Source: an uncultured Clostridia bacterium
Lineage (GTDB): Bacteria; Bacillota; Clostridia; Oscillospirales; Ruminococcaceae
DNA length: 64,000 nucleotides
Direction of reading: 5' to 3'
NCBI GenBank assembly: GCA_944382845.1
Contig: CALWNN010000082.1
Span: forward strand, 105,731-169,730
Under the pieces are notes generated by a model. That model made no database searches and was not told the DNA's origin. It saw only the letters and a program-made list of their open reading frames with translations. Positions 36,185-44,747 of the stretch are shown here, piece after piece. Position 1 is the stretch's first letter, and every line of letters starts with the position of its first letter. Position numbers and translations under genes: made by a program.

Positions 36185-37228
36185 TTAACGTTTTATAATT
36201 CTAATAATATCGTTTGAAGTTATAATAAGCATTAGGAACATCAACAATGCAAGTCCGATAAAATGAACCATTCCCTCGTGTTCGGGCTTGACAGGCTTTC
36301 TTCTTATTCCTTCAACGATAAGAAACATAAGCCTTCCTCCGTCAAGTGCAGGCAGCGGAAGCAGATTGAATATTCCAACGTTTATTGTCATGAAAGCGGA
36401 AAGATACAGCAACTTATCCATAAGTGCGCCCCAGTCTATTCCTCCGTCCTCTCCGGTTTCGCTTTCAACTACCTGACCCAGCGTATCAACTATTCCCACA
36501 GGCCCTGAAAGGTCGTTTATTTTATATTGTCCGGTGACTAAATCTCCTAATGAAATCCATATAAGTCTTGCATAAGAAGCAGTTGATCTGAATGACATTT
36601 TAAGAACTGACAGCGGAGTTACCTTCTCCGGTCTTACCTTAAAATCAATATGAAGGCTTCCGTCGGACATCTGGAATCTGACATCGGAAAGCTTGACTTT
36701 TTCACCGTTGCGCTTAACCACCATATCAAAAATTCCGTCCTTATCACTTGAAAATTGATAGGAGATATCCAGGTCGGTGAAAATTCTCATTCCGTTTATT
36801 TCGATTATCTCGTCGCCTTTTTCAAGTCCTGTAGAATGGGACATTGCGTTATCCTCAAACCATGAAATTTCAGTTGTAGTAAGAGCGTCGTCAACAGAGT
36901 GCATTATCACAATAAGAACAAATCCCAGTATCATATTCATTGCGGCGCCTGCAACAACGATAAATATTCTTTTCCAGACAGGTTTTTTACAAAACGCCCT
37001 TTCGTCAGTGCTCTGAGAGTCCTCACCCTCCATGGCGCAAAATCCGCCTATAGGAAAAAGGCGCAGGGAGTAGGTTGTCTCGCCTTTTTTGAAATGTATA
37101 AGCTGTGGTCCCATTCCAAGGGCAAATTCATTCACCCTTACTCCGCAAGCTTTTGCCACAAGAAAATGCCCAAGCTCATGAATAAAAATAATAAGTCCGA
37201 AGATCAGTATTGCAATAACTATGCTCAT
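36185..37228 (-). CDS. rseP: RIP metalloprotease RseP/RasP (site-2 protease)
   Basis: 347 residues. The zinc site HELGHFLVAKACGVRVNEF sits in the first membrane helix, the second catalytic motif is NLLPLPALDGGRL near residue 290, and a PDZ domain (about 110-190, GLEKGDEIIEINGMRI) lies between. About four membrane helices. It cleaves membrane-embedded anti-sigma factors or signal peptides. It is placed between dxr and ispG, as in most Firmicutes. Confidence 0.94.
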   Translation of the reverse strand: MSIVIAILIFGLIIFIHELGHFLVAKACGVRVNEFALGMGPQLIHFKKGETTYSLRLFPIGGFCAMEGEDSQSTDERAFCKKPVWKRIFIVVAGAAMNMILGFVLIVIMHSVDDALTTTEISWFEDNAMSHSTGLEKGDEIIEINGMRIFTDLDISYQFSSDKDGIFDMVVKRNGEKVKLSDVRFQMSDGSLHIDFKVRPEKVTPLSVLKMSFRSTASYARLIWISLGDLVTGQYKINDLSGPVGIVDTLGQVVESETGEDGGIDWGALMDKLLYLSAFMTINVGIFNLLPLPALDGGRLMFLIVEGIRRKPVKPEHEGMVHFIGLALLMFLMLIITSNDIIRIIKR

Positions 37229-37247
37229 AAACTCTTTCCTTTGCTCT

Positions 37248-38399
37248 TTAATTTATTTTGGTCTTTGCAAACTCTCTTGCCACATTGTCAGCTTCAAAAA
37301 CGTCCATAAGGCAGGTAATTTCTTTATTTTTCAATTCCTCGAGAACGCTCAGAGCAATCCTTCCTATTTGAGAAAATCCTATTTTCCCCGCTAAAAAAGC
37401 GCTGACAGCAACTTCGTTTGCGCCATTTACCATAGCCGGCATCGTTCCGCCCATTTTTACCGCTTCAATACAAGCCCTTAGGCAGTCAAATGTTTCAAGG
37501 TCCGGTCTTGCAAAGCTGAGAGTTCCGATATCTGTTAAACTCAAAGGCTTTGTTGGGCAGTCAACTCTGTCAGGATAAAGCACAGCGTACTGGATAGGAA
37601 TTTTCATATCAGGCACACCCATCTGGGCAATTACCGAACAGTCATTATATTCCACTGCGGAATGAACGACGCTCTCTCTGTGAACAACTATTTCTATCTG
37701 TTCCGGCTCAAGATCAAAAAGTCTTATGGCTTCAATAAATTCAAGTCCCTTGTTCATAAGCGTTGCAGAGTCAACGGTGATTTTTTGGCCCATTGACCAG
37801 TTAGGGTGGTTAAGTGCCTGTTCAATTGTGACGTTTTCAAGCTCTGCTTTAGTTTTGCCGAAAAAAGGTCCGCCTGATGCAGTAAGAATTATTTTTTTTA
37901 GCTGCTCTCTTTTATTTCCCTGCAAGCATTGAAAAACAGCGGAATGTTCGCTGTCAACAGGATATATGGGAATATTTTTTCCCTTGGAAAGAGCCATAAC
38001 TATTTCCCCGCCTGCAACAAGGGTCTCTTTGTTGGCAAGAGCAATCCTGAAATCCATTGTATGCTCAGCCTCAAGGGCGGCGACTGTAGGCTTGAGTCCA
38101 ACCATTCCCACAACTGAATTCAAAAATATATTCACGTCCATTGAAGCAATCTCACAAAGTCCGTCCATTCCGGTGAGAATTTCTATATTTGTATTTTCAA
38201 GAAGCCTTTCAAGCTCCCTGATTTTTGCTTCGTTAAAAATGCAGACTTTTTTTACCCCGAACTTTACAGCTTGTTCTGCCAAGACCTTAGCATTTGAATT
38301 TGCCGCAAGCCCCGTTATACTAATATTATGCTTTTTTGCAACCTCTAATGCCTGCGTGCCTATTGACCCGGTAGAGCCGATAATTGTCATTGTTTTCAT
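37248..38399 (-). CDS. dxr: 1-deoxy-D-xylulose 5-phosphate reductoisomerase
   Basis: 383 residues. NADPH-binding IIGSTGSIGTQALEVA at the start, ALANKETLVAGGEIV, PVDSEHSAVFQCLQG with the metal-binding acids, and ASGGPFF. It converts DXP to MEP, the committed MEP-pathway step and the fosmidomycin target. It lies between cdsA and rseP, with GAAAGGGTAAATTATT ahead. Confidence 0.96.
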   Translation of the reverse strand: MKTMTIIGSTGSIGTQALEVAKKHNISITGLAANSNAKVLAEQAVKFGVKKVCIFNEAKIRELERLLENTNIEILTGMDGLCEIASMDVNIFLNSVVGMVGLKPTVAALEAEHTMDFRIALANKETLVAGGEIVMALSKGKNIPIYPVDSEHSAVFQCLQGNKREQLKKIILTASGGPFFGKTKAELENVTIEQALNHPNWSMGQKITVDSATLMNKGLEFIEAIRLFDLEPEQIEIVVHRESVVHSAVEYNDCSVIAQMGVPDMKIPIQYAVLYPDRVDCPTKPLSLTDIGTLSFARPDLETFDCLRACIEAVKMGGTMPAMVNGANEVAVSAFLAGKIGFSQIGRIALSVLEELKNKEITCLMDVFEADNVAREFAKTKIN

Positions 38400-38484
38400 A
38401 ATAATTTACCCTTTCGGTGGTTTTTTAAAGGTTTAAAAAGGGCGAACTTCTCCTTATTGCAGAAGATCCGCCCATTTTTGTATT

Positions 38485-39300
38485 CTATCCGAATATGGGG
38501 AAATATGAAAGGACTGCATACATAAAAGGAGCCACAAAAAGGACGCTGTCAAACCTGTCCATAATTCCTCCATGTCCGGGCATTATATTTCCATAGTCCT
38601 TAATTTCGTATTGTCTTTTCACAAGAGAAGCTGAAAGGTCGCCTAAGAGTCCTATTACCGAGCAAGCCATTCCGTAAATAAACAAAAGAAAGTAATCAAG
38701 TGTAACATCTGTTACAATAAGTTTTGAATATACAACTGCAATAATCAAAAAGATAAGTCCATTTGTAATAGTTCCGCCGATAAACCCTTCAACGGTCTTT
38801 TTAGGACTGATATTTGGACATAGCTTATGTTTGCCAAAGAATGTTCCGGCAAAATAAGCTCCCGAATCTGCAAGCCATGCACCGCAGAGAGTCAGAACTA
38901 TAAGGAAAAGCCCATGATCCTCCGTAAGGTTATGGATAGAAATAAGACTGTTCATAGAAGCGGTTATAAAAACGGTAAAAAACATTATTACCGCAAACTT
39001 ATCAAACTTTATGGTCTTGAACTGATAAAGCAGAGTTGCAAAGCACAACATTGCCCAGCAGAGTGTAACAAGTCCGGACCATTTTCCCATAAACTGAAAG
39101 AACGGAACCGTAAACCCGTATGCATAACAAATAATTGTTGTGGGAAGGTACCTAAGGCATTTTGTTGCTCTGAACAGTTCAAAAAGCATACTCACAATAA
39201 GAAGTGCAATTGCAATCTCAAGGACGATAGTCTTGTGCAGGAAAAGCACTATCAAGGCAATAACAATAGCTACTGAAGCTGAAATAATTCTGATTTTCAT
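38485..39300 (-). CDS. cdsA: Phosphatidate cytidylyltransferase
   Basis: 271 residues with about seven membrane helices. The C-terminal family signature appears as SVIGLLGDLSASLVKRQYEIKDYGNIMPGHGGIMDRFDS. It makes CDP-diacylglycerol for phospholipids. The ATG at 39300 has GGAG 6 nt upstream; the frame extends 19 codons further but into the uppS end, so it was rejected. Confidence 0.93.
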   Translation of the reverse strand: MKIRIISASVAIVIALIVLFLHKTIVLEIAIALLIVSMLFELFRATKCLRYLPTTIICYAYGFTVPFFQFMGKWSGLVTLCWAMLCFATLLYQFKTIKFDKFAVIMFFTVFITASMNSLISIHNLTEDHGLFLIVLTLCGAWLADSGAYFAGTFFGKHKLCPNISPKKTVEGFIGGTITNGLIFLIIAVVYSKLIVTDVTLDYFLLFIYGMACSVIGLLGDLSASLVKRQYEIKDYGNIMPGHGGIMDRFDSVLFVAPFMYAVLSYFPIFG

Positions 39301-39322
39301 AAAAAACTCCAATCCGGAAATT

Positions 39323-40039
39323 TTAAACTCCGCCAAACCGGCGGTTTCTCTCACCATAAGCCTTTACAGCCTCACGAAGGTCTTTCGGCTTGAAATCAGG
39401 CCATAAAATATCTGTAAAATAATATTCAGCATAAGCCGACTGCCATATGAGGAAGTTTGAAAGTCTCTGTTCCCCGCTGGGTCTGATAATAAGATCAACA
39501 GGCGGAGCTTCGGCGGTGTACAGGTTTTTTTCAATGAGCTTTTCATCGATTTGCTCCGAATCGATTTCTCCGTTTTTCACCATCTCCGCAATACTTTTTA
39601 CAGCATGGCATATCTCATCTCTTCCGCCGTAATTTATTGCAAGAAAGCAGTCCATCCCATCAAAACCGGCAGACTCTTTTTCCACCTCGTCCATTTTTTT
39701 CACAAGACTTTCATTAAGTCTTGATCTATCGCCGATAAATCGCAGCCTTATATTTTCATCTGCAAAATCCTTTACTTCATCAAGGTACTTTTCAAAAAGA
39801 TCCATGATAGCGTCTACTTCGTCCTTAGGCCTCGACCAGTTTTCAGTTGAAAATGCGTAATAGGTAACATATTTAACGCCTATCTTTTTACATTCCCTTG
39901 TTATTGTACGAAAGGTCTTTGCTCCCTCCCTGTGACCAAGTTTTCTTGGAAGTCCACGTTTTTTTGCCCATCTTCCGTTTCCGTCCATAATTATTCCCAC
40001 ATGGCATGGAACAGAAAGCTCATTGTTTTTATCAGCCAA
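39323..40039 (-). CDS. uppS: Isoprenyl (undecaprenyl) diphosphate synthase
   Basis: 238 residues. IIMDGNGRWAKKRGLPRKLGHREGA near the start has the catalytic aspartate; TYYAFSTENWSRP and RPSGEQRLSNFLIWQSAYAEYYF complete the Z-prenyltransferase pattern. It makes the undecaprenyl diphosphate lipid carrier that UppP recycles. The start is a TTG at 40039 behind GTAAGGAGCATCTGAT, no ATG being available upstream of the conserved core. Confidence 0.95.
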   Translation of the reverse strand: MADKNNELSVPCHVGIIMDGNGRWAKKRGLPRKLGHREGAKTFRTITRECKKIGVKYVTYYAFSTENWSRPKDEVDAIMDLFEKYLDEVKDFADENIRLRFIGDRSRLNESLVKKMDEVEKESAGFDGMDCFLAINYGGRDEICHAVKSIAEMVKNGEIDSEQIDEKLIEKNLYTAEAPPVDLIIRPSGEQRLSNFLIWQSAYAEYYFTDILWPDFKPKDLREAVKAYGERNRRFGGV

Positions 40040-40065
40040 ATCAGATGCTCCTTACTTTAAGTTTA

Positions 40066-40620
40066 TCAGATAGACATAACCTCGGTTTCCTTAGCGGAAA
40101 CGAGTTCGTCAACGCTCCTGACATACTTGTCGGTAATGTTCTGAACGTCCTTTTCACAGTCTTTAAGGTCGTCCTCTGTTATTTCATTATTTTTCTTCAT
40201 GGCCTTATACTTATCCATTATATCTCTTCTTATTGAGCGAAGGGCTACCTTTGATTCCTCCCCCATTTTCTTTATTTCTTTGACAAGCTCCTTACGTCTT
40301 TCTTCTGTAAGCTGAGGGAAGGCAAGTCTTAAAACATTTCCGTCGTTTATAGGATTTATACCGATATCAGAAGCCTGAATAGCTTTTTCGATCGGTTTAA
40401 GAGTTGACTTATCCCAAGGAGCGATAACAAGGATTCTTGCGTCTGAAACAGATACCGAAGCCATCTGATTTACAGGCGTAGGAACGCCGTAATAATCAAC
40501 AGTAACTCTGTCAAGAACAGCCGGATTGGCTCTTCCTGCCCTTACAGTGGCAAGATCAGACTCAAGAACATGTATAGTTTTCTCCATTTTTTTCTTTAAA
40601 GTTTCCATAAGTTCTTTCAT
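40066..40620 (-). CDS. frr: Ribosome recycling factor
   Basis: 184 residues, three-helix bundle plus a small domain. VRAGRANPAVLDRVTVDYYGVPTPVNQMASV and LTEERRKELVKEIKKMGEESKVALRSIRRD are characteristic. With EF-G it splits the post-termination ribosome. It lies 28 bp after pyrH. Confidence 0.96.
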   Translation of the reverse strand: MKELMETLKKKMEKTIHVLESDLATVRAGRANPAVLDRVTVDYYGVPTPVNQMASVSVSDARILVIAPWDKSTLKPIEKAIQASDIGINPINDGNVLRLAFPQLTEERRKELVKEIKKMGEESKVALRSIRRDIMDKYKAMKKNNEITEDDLKDCEKDVQNITDKYVRSVDELVSAKETEVMSI

Positions 40621-40647
40621 AATAATAACCCCTTATCCATATATAAA

Positions 40648-41358
40648 TTAGTCATTGACAACAATCGTTCCTATATTTTCTCCCATACAAGCCTTATAGA
40701 TGTTATCCGGCTGAGCAAGGTCGAAAACAAGGATCGGAATATTATTATCGCCGCAAAGAGAAGCGGCAGAAGCGTCCATAACAGCAAGTCCTTTTGAAAG
40801 GATCTCGCCATAAGTAAGCTTATCATATTTAACAGCGTCGGAATATTTATGAGGATCTTTATCGTAAACGCCATCTACCATGGTAGCTTTAAGCATTACG
40901 TCAGCTTCGATTTCAGCAGCTCTCAAAGCAGCCGCAGTATCAGTTGAGAAAAATGGATTTCCTGTTCCGCATCCGAAAATAACTACTCGTCCCTTTTCAA
41001 GGTGTCTTATAGCTCTGTTTCTGATATACGGTTCAGCCACTTCTCTCATCGAGATAGCAGTCTGTACTCTTACCTCGCAGCCGCAGTCCTCAAGGACATC
41101 GGCAACAGCAAGGGCGTTCATGGCAGTTGCAAGCATACCGATATGATCGGCTCTTGTTCTGTCCATTGCGCCGCTTGATCTTCCTCTCCAGAAGTTTCCG
41201 CCTCCGACCACAATTCCTACCTGTACTCCTGCATCAACGCATTTTTTCACAGCCTCGCCGTAACCTTTCATTGTAGGAAAATCAAGTCCGATCTTATTTT
41301 CTCCTGCAAGAGCCTCACCGCTGAGTTTAAGCAAAATCCTTTTGTATTTAGGTTCCAT
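40648..41358 (-). CDS. pyrH: UMP kinase
   Basis: 236 residues of the amino-acid kinase fold. [38 protein letters not shown] and [23 protein letters not shown] are PyrH signatures. It phosphorylates UMP. It leads the run that continues through frr, uppS, cdsA, dxr, rseP, ispG and polC; the rpsB and tsf genes often found upstream are not here. Confidence 0.96.
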   Translation of the reverse strand: MEPKYKRILLKLSGEALAGENKIGLDFPTMKGYGEAVKKCVDAGVQVGIVVGGGNFWRGRSSGAMDRTRADHIGMLATAMNALAVADVLEDCGCEVRVQTAISMREVAEPYIRNRAIRHLEKGRVVIFGCGTGNPFFSTDTAAALRAAEIEADVMLKATMVDGVYDKDPHKYSDAVKYDKLTYGEILSKGLAVMDASAASLCGDNNIPILVFDLAQPDNIYKACMGENIGTIVVND

Positions 41359-41401
41359 AAATAATCCTCACAATCTGAATTTTTTTAATACTTACCCTTA
41401 T

Positions 41402-41430
41402 ATTTTACTATAATTTATTACTTTTGTAAA
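41402..41430 (-). promoter_or_regulatory. Promoter of the pyrH-polC run
   Basis: Minus strand: TTTACA (41425-41430), 17 bp, TAAAAT (41402-41407). Confidence 0.7.
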
Positions 41431-41532
41431 GCGGTTTTTTCTATTTTTAAATTTTTTATCACAAAAAAACACAATTGCCGCAAGCAAAAGGGTGGGTGAG
41501 CGGTGGCTTGCGCTGCGCAGATGCACAAAAAA

Positions 41533-41560
41533 GCAGCGAGGCGAAAATGCACCTCACTGC
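41533..41560 (-). terminator. Terminator after gpsA
   Basis: Stem GCAGTGAGG / CCTCGCTGC (one G-T pair), 10-nt loop, then TTTTTTG on the minus strand. A further CGCAAGC/GCTTGCG inverted pair lies at about 41475-41512; the rest of this 240-bp gap shows nothing recognisable. Confidence 0.82.
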
Positions 41561-41599
41561 GGTATGTCTGCACTCCGTAAAGAAGAGCAATAATATTTA

Positions 41600-42610
41600 T
41601 TAATTTCCAGACAGAAATGAATCCTCGTTTTCGTTTTTGCTCGGTCTGTTCATAAGCTCAAAAAGAGCCTCTTTCGGGTCTTTTCCGTTAAACAGCACCT
41701 GTCCCAGAGCCTGAGTTATAGGCATTTCTATCCCTGTTTTTTTACAAAGCTCACAAGCGGTCTTAGTGCAGAAATATCCCTCGACAGTTCCTACCTTGCG
41801 GACTGCATTTTCAGGAGTTTCTCCCTGACCGATAAGGATGCCCGCCCGTCTGTTTCTTGAATGCATACTTGTACAGGTAACTATAAGATCTCCGACTCCG
41901 GTAAGTCCTCCGAATGTTTCGCGTTTTCCTCCGAGAGCCGCCCCAAGATTTGCTATCTCGTGCATTCCTCTTGTCATAAGAGCCGCCTTTGTGTTATCGC
42001 CGCAGCCCATTCCGTCAATTATTCCGCAAGCCAGCGCAATAATATTTTTGAATGACCCGCCTATTTCACAGCCGATCACATCGTCGTTTACATATATCCT
42101 GAAATTGCTTCCTGATATAACCTTCTGAACATAAACTGCGCTTTCGTGAGAATATCCCGAAACTACTACTGTCGTTGGTATTCCTCTTCCGACTTCTTCG
42201 GCATGGGACGGTCCGGTAAGGACCACTACCTCATTATCCGGAAATACTTCAGTAACAACCTGACTCATTCTCTTAAGAGTTCCCTCTTCGAGTCCTTTCG
42301 AAGTGTTTACAATCGTAGTATTCTTTGTCATAAAGGGTTTTGCTTTAAGACAAACCTCGCGGACAAATTTTGACGGTATTCCGATAATTACAATATCAGC
42401 TCCGGTTACTGCCGAGATTTCTCCTGTGAGTCTAACGCTTTCAGGAATGAAAACTCCCGGAAGCTTTGCTTTAAGCTCACCTGTTCGCTTTATGGCTTCA
42501 AGCTCATCGTTAAACGCAGACCATACGGTTACCTCGTGACCGTTTGAATTGCAAAGCACGGCAAGAGCAAGCCCGAATCCGCCGGAACCAAGAATAGTTA
42601 TTTTCGACAT
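41600..42610 (-). CDS. gpsA: Glycerol-3-phosphate dehydrogenase (NAD(P)+)
   Basis: 336 residues. Dinucleotide site ILGSGGFGLALAVLCNSNGHEVTVW, TSKGLEEGTLKRMS, LTGPSHAEEV and the substrate lysine region CEIGGSFKNIIALACGI are all GpsA marks. It makes sn-glycerol 3-phosphate for lipids, the acceptor for PlsY next door. The ATG at 42610 has AAGGAG 8 nt before it; a 36-codon upstream extension runs over plsY and was rejected. Confidence 0.95.
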   Translation of the reverse strand: MSKITILGSGGFGLALAVLCNSNGHEVTVWSAFNDELEAIKRTGELKAKLPGVFIPESVRLTGEISAVTGADIVIIGIPSKFVREVCLKAKPFMTKNTTIVNTSKGLEEGTLKRMSQVVTEVFPDNEVVVLTGPSHAEEVGRGIPTTVVVSGYSHESAVYVQKVISGSNFRIYVNDDVIGCEIGGSFKNIIALACGIIDGMGCGDNTKAALMTRGMHEIANLGAALGGKRETFGGLTGVGDLIVTCTSMHSRNRRAGILIGQGETPENAVRKVGTVEGYFCTKTACELCKKTGIEMPITQALGQVLFNGKDPKEALFELMNRPSKNENEDSFLSGN

Positions 42611-42614
42611 ATCA

Positions 42615-43292
42615 TCACTCCTTTTTTCCCTTATGCGAGCCGAAACTAAATTTGTTTTCAACTCCGTTATTGAGCCTTTCAATGTTAGGCTTATGTTTAT
42701 AAACAATAAGCAGCGCAAGGCAGTAAAGCATCAGCGCATTTACAGCGTAGCTGTCTATCCCCCTTGCAGCCTGAGTTATAATGGTAAAAACAGGAGCTGA
42801 AAGGCAGCTGAACATCGAAGCAAGAGAAACATATTTTGTAAAGTACAAAATCACAGCAAAAACTATAAGAGCAAATACACAGCTTAAAGGATCAAGTGCA
42901 AGAAGGGTGGTAGCCGCTACCAGAACGCCTTTTCCGCCTTTGAATCCATAATATATAGGATAAATATGTCCGAGCATTGTAAAAAAGGCAGCAACATAGC
43001 AAACAAAAAGTTCATCGCCTAATACAGTTACTCCCATAAGAGCGCCCACCACAAGCCTTGCAAACAAAACTGCTACTATGCCCTTGGCAAGATCGCATAT
43101 TAGGGTTACAAGCGCAAGTTTTTTTCCGTAAACACGAAGAACATTTGTAAGTCCGGCATTTTTGCTTCCGAACTCTCTTATATCCTCTCCTTTTGATAGT
43201 CTGCAAACCAAGATGGCCGAGTTAAGGCTTCCGAGAAAATATCCGAATGCCGCAGACATTAAAAGACCCAGAACAATTTTAACTATTTCCAT
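42615..43292 (-). CDS. plsY: Glycerol-3-phosphate acyltransferase PlsY
   Basis: 225 residues with about five membrane helices. The three PlsY motifs are visible: GSLNSAILVCRLSKGEDIREFGSKNAGLTNVLR, GHIYPIYYGFKGGKGV, and HKPNIERL. It transfers acyl from acyl phosphate to glycerol 3-phosphate. The ATG at 43292 is 8 nt behind AAAGGG; a GTG 9 bp earlier abuts that site. It lies between der and gpsA, 4 bp from gpsA. Confidence 0.94.
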   Translation of the reverse strand: MEIVKIVLGLLMSAAFGYFLGSLNSAILVCRLSKGEDIREFGSKNAGLTNVLRVYGKKLALVTLICDLAKGIVAVLFARLVVGALMGVTVLGDELFVCYVAAFFTMLGHIYPIYYGFKGGKGVLVAATTLLALDPLSCVFALIVFAVILYFTKYVSLASMFSCLSAPVFTIITQAARGIDSYAVNALMLYCLALLIVYKHKPNIERLNNGVENKFSFGSHKGKKE

Positions 43293-43304
43293 AACAATCA
43301 CCCT

Positions 43305-44636
43305 TTACTTTGTATCTTCGGTATCCCTTTCTCTTATAACAAATTTAACCGGAGTTCCGTCAAGTCCGAATGTCTCACGGATCTGATTTTCAATATAACG
43401 CTGATAAGAAAAATGAAAAAGGTCGGCCCTGTTTACGAACAGAACAAATGTAGGCGGCTTTGTTGAAGCCTGAGTCATGTAGTAAATTTTAAGCCGTCTG
43501 CCCTTATCAGAAGGAGGCTGCACCCTGGAGGTTGCATAAGAAAGCACATCGTTGAGACGTCCGGTAGGAATACGAATAGCGTTTTGCTCGGCAGCAAATT
43601 TGATAAGCTCAAATAGTTTGTTTATACGCTGTCCTGTGACCGCTGAAATAAACACAAAGGGAGCGTACGACATAAACGAAAAATCCTTTCTGAGCTTTTC
43701 GGTAAACTCATTCATTGTGTTTGTATCCTTTTCAACAGCGTCCCACTTGTTTACAGCAATAACGCAGCCTTTTCCCTTTTCATTAGCATATCCCGCCACC
43801 TTGCTGTCCTGTTCTGTAAAGCCTACTGTTGCGTCGATTACGATAACTGCAACGTCTGCTCTGTCAACAGCCATATAGCTTCGCATAACGCTATATCTTT
43901 CAATATTTTCAAAAACCTTTGATTTTTTTCTTATTCCCGCCGTATCGATAAGAACGAATTTCCCCGTTTCGTTTTCAAAAACAGTATCGGTAGCGTCACG
44001 GGTAGTTCCTGCAATATCTGAAACGATAACTCTCTCCTCGCCGCAGATCTTATTTATAATTGAAGATTTTCCAACGTTAGGCTTTCCGATAAGAGCTACC
44101 TTTATATAATCGTCGTCATAGTCATCTTCTGCATTTTCGGGAAGGTGTTTTAACACCTCGTCAAGAAGATCTCCTGTTCCGTGACCATGAACGGAGGAAA
44201 CTGCAATAGGCTCGCCCAGTCCCAGGTTATAAAATTCGTAAAATTCAAGAGGGGGTTCGCCCAGACTATCGCACTTATTTACGCATAGAATAACAGGTTT
44301 TCCGGACTTCTGAAGCATTGAAGCTACTTCATAGTCATTTGCGGTAACTCCGCACCTCAGGTCGGTAACGAGTATGATAACGTCAGCCTTTTCAATGGCA
44401 AGCTCAGCCTGCCTTCTCATCTGAGAAAGTATGACATCGTCGCTGTCAGGTTCGATACCTCCCGTATCCACAAGCATGAATTCTCGTCCAAGCCACTCAC
44501 ATTTTGCATATATCCTATCTCTTGTAACTCCCGGAGTATCTTCAACAATTGAAAATTTCTGTCCCACAAGCTTATTAAACAGTGTGGATTTTCCAACATT
44601 AGGTCTGCCCACAACTGCAACAAGAGGCAACGCCAT
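43305..44636 (-). CDS. der: Ribosome biogenesis GTPase Der (EngA)
   Basis: 443 residues with two tandem GTPase domains: AVVGRPNVGKSTLFN (about 8-22) with VDTGG and NKCD, and ALIGKPNVGKSSIINK (about 180) with IDTAGIRKKS and NKWD, then a KH-like domain (about 350-443). It is needed for 50S assembly. The ATG at 44636 has AAAGGAG 7 nt ahead. The frame runs 24 codons further upstream, but those codons come from a dispersed repeat (copy B), so they are not part of the gene. Confidence 0.95.
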   Translation of the reverse strand: MALPLVAVVGRPNVGKSTLFNKLVGQKFSIVEDTPGVTRDRIYAKCEWLGREFMLVDTGGIEPDSDDVILSQMRRQAELAIEKADVIILVTDLRCGVTANDYEVASMLQKSGKPVILCVNKCDSLGEPPLEFYEFYNLGLGEPIAVSSVHGHGTGDLLDEVLKHLPENAEDDYDDDYIKVALIGKPNVGKSSIINKICGEERVIVSDIAGTTRDATDTVFENETGKFVLIDTAGIRKKSKVFENIERYSVMRSYMAVDRADVAVIVIDATVGFTEQDSKVAGYANEKGKGCVIAVNKWDAVEKDTNTMNEFTEKLRKDFSFMSYAPFVFISAVTGQRINKLFELIKFAAEQNAIRIPTGRLNDVLSYATSRVQPPSDKGRRLKIYYMTQASTKPPTFVLFVNRADLFHFSYQRYIENQIRETFGLDGTPVKFVIRERDTEDTK

Positions 44637-44654
44637 ACAAATTCTCCTTTCCTT

Positions 44655-44742
44655 TATAGCCAAGTCGTCGATGTTCCCATGCCAAATAATCGGCAGGTCT
44701 GCCGACAATCAGACTTCATTATCACGCTTTGCTCCGATTTGA
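44655..44742 (-). repeat. Dispersed palindromic repeat, copy B (short, reversed)
   Basis: About 88 bp in the opposite orientation to the other copies. On the minus strand it starts AAATCGGAGCAAAGC, has the palindrome CGGCAGACCTGCCG, and ends CATCGACGACTTGGCTATA, directly before the der ribosome site. The middle of the full element is missing. It starts 5 bp past the stop codon of the DUF512 gene. Confidence 0.8.
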
Positions 44743-44747
44743 AAATC

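Noticed and set aside
42611-42718. 36-codon extension of gpsA
   Set aside because: It overlaps plsY; the ATG at 42610 has AAGGAG at the right distance and starts the conserved dinucleotide fold.
44637-44708. 24-codon N-terminal extension of der
   Set aside because: The extra codons are repeat copy B, and the ATG at 44636 has an ideal ribosome site and matches the Der family start.
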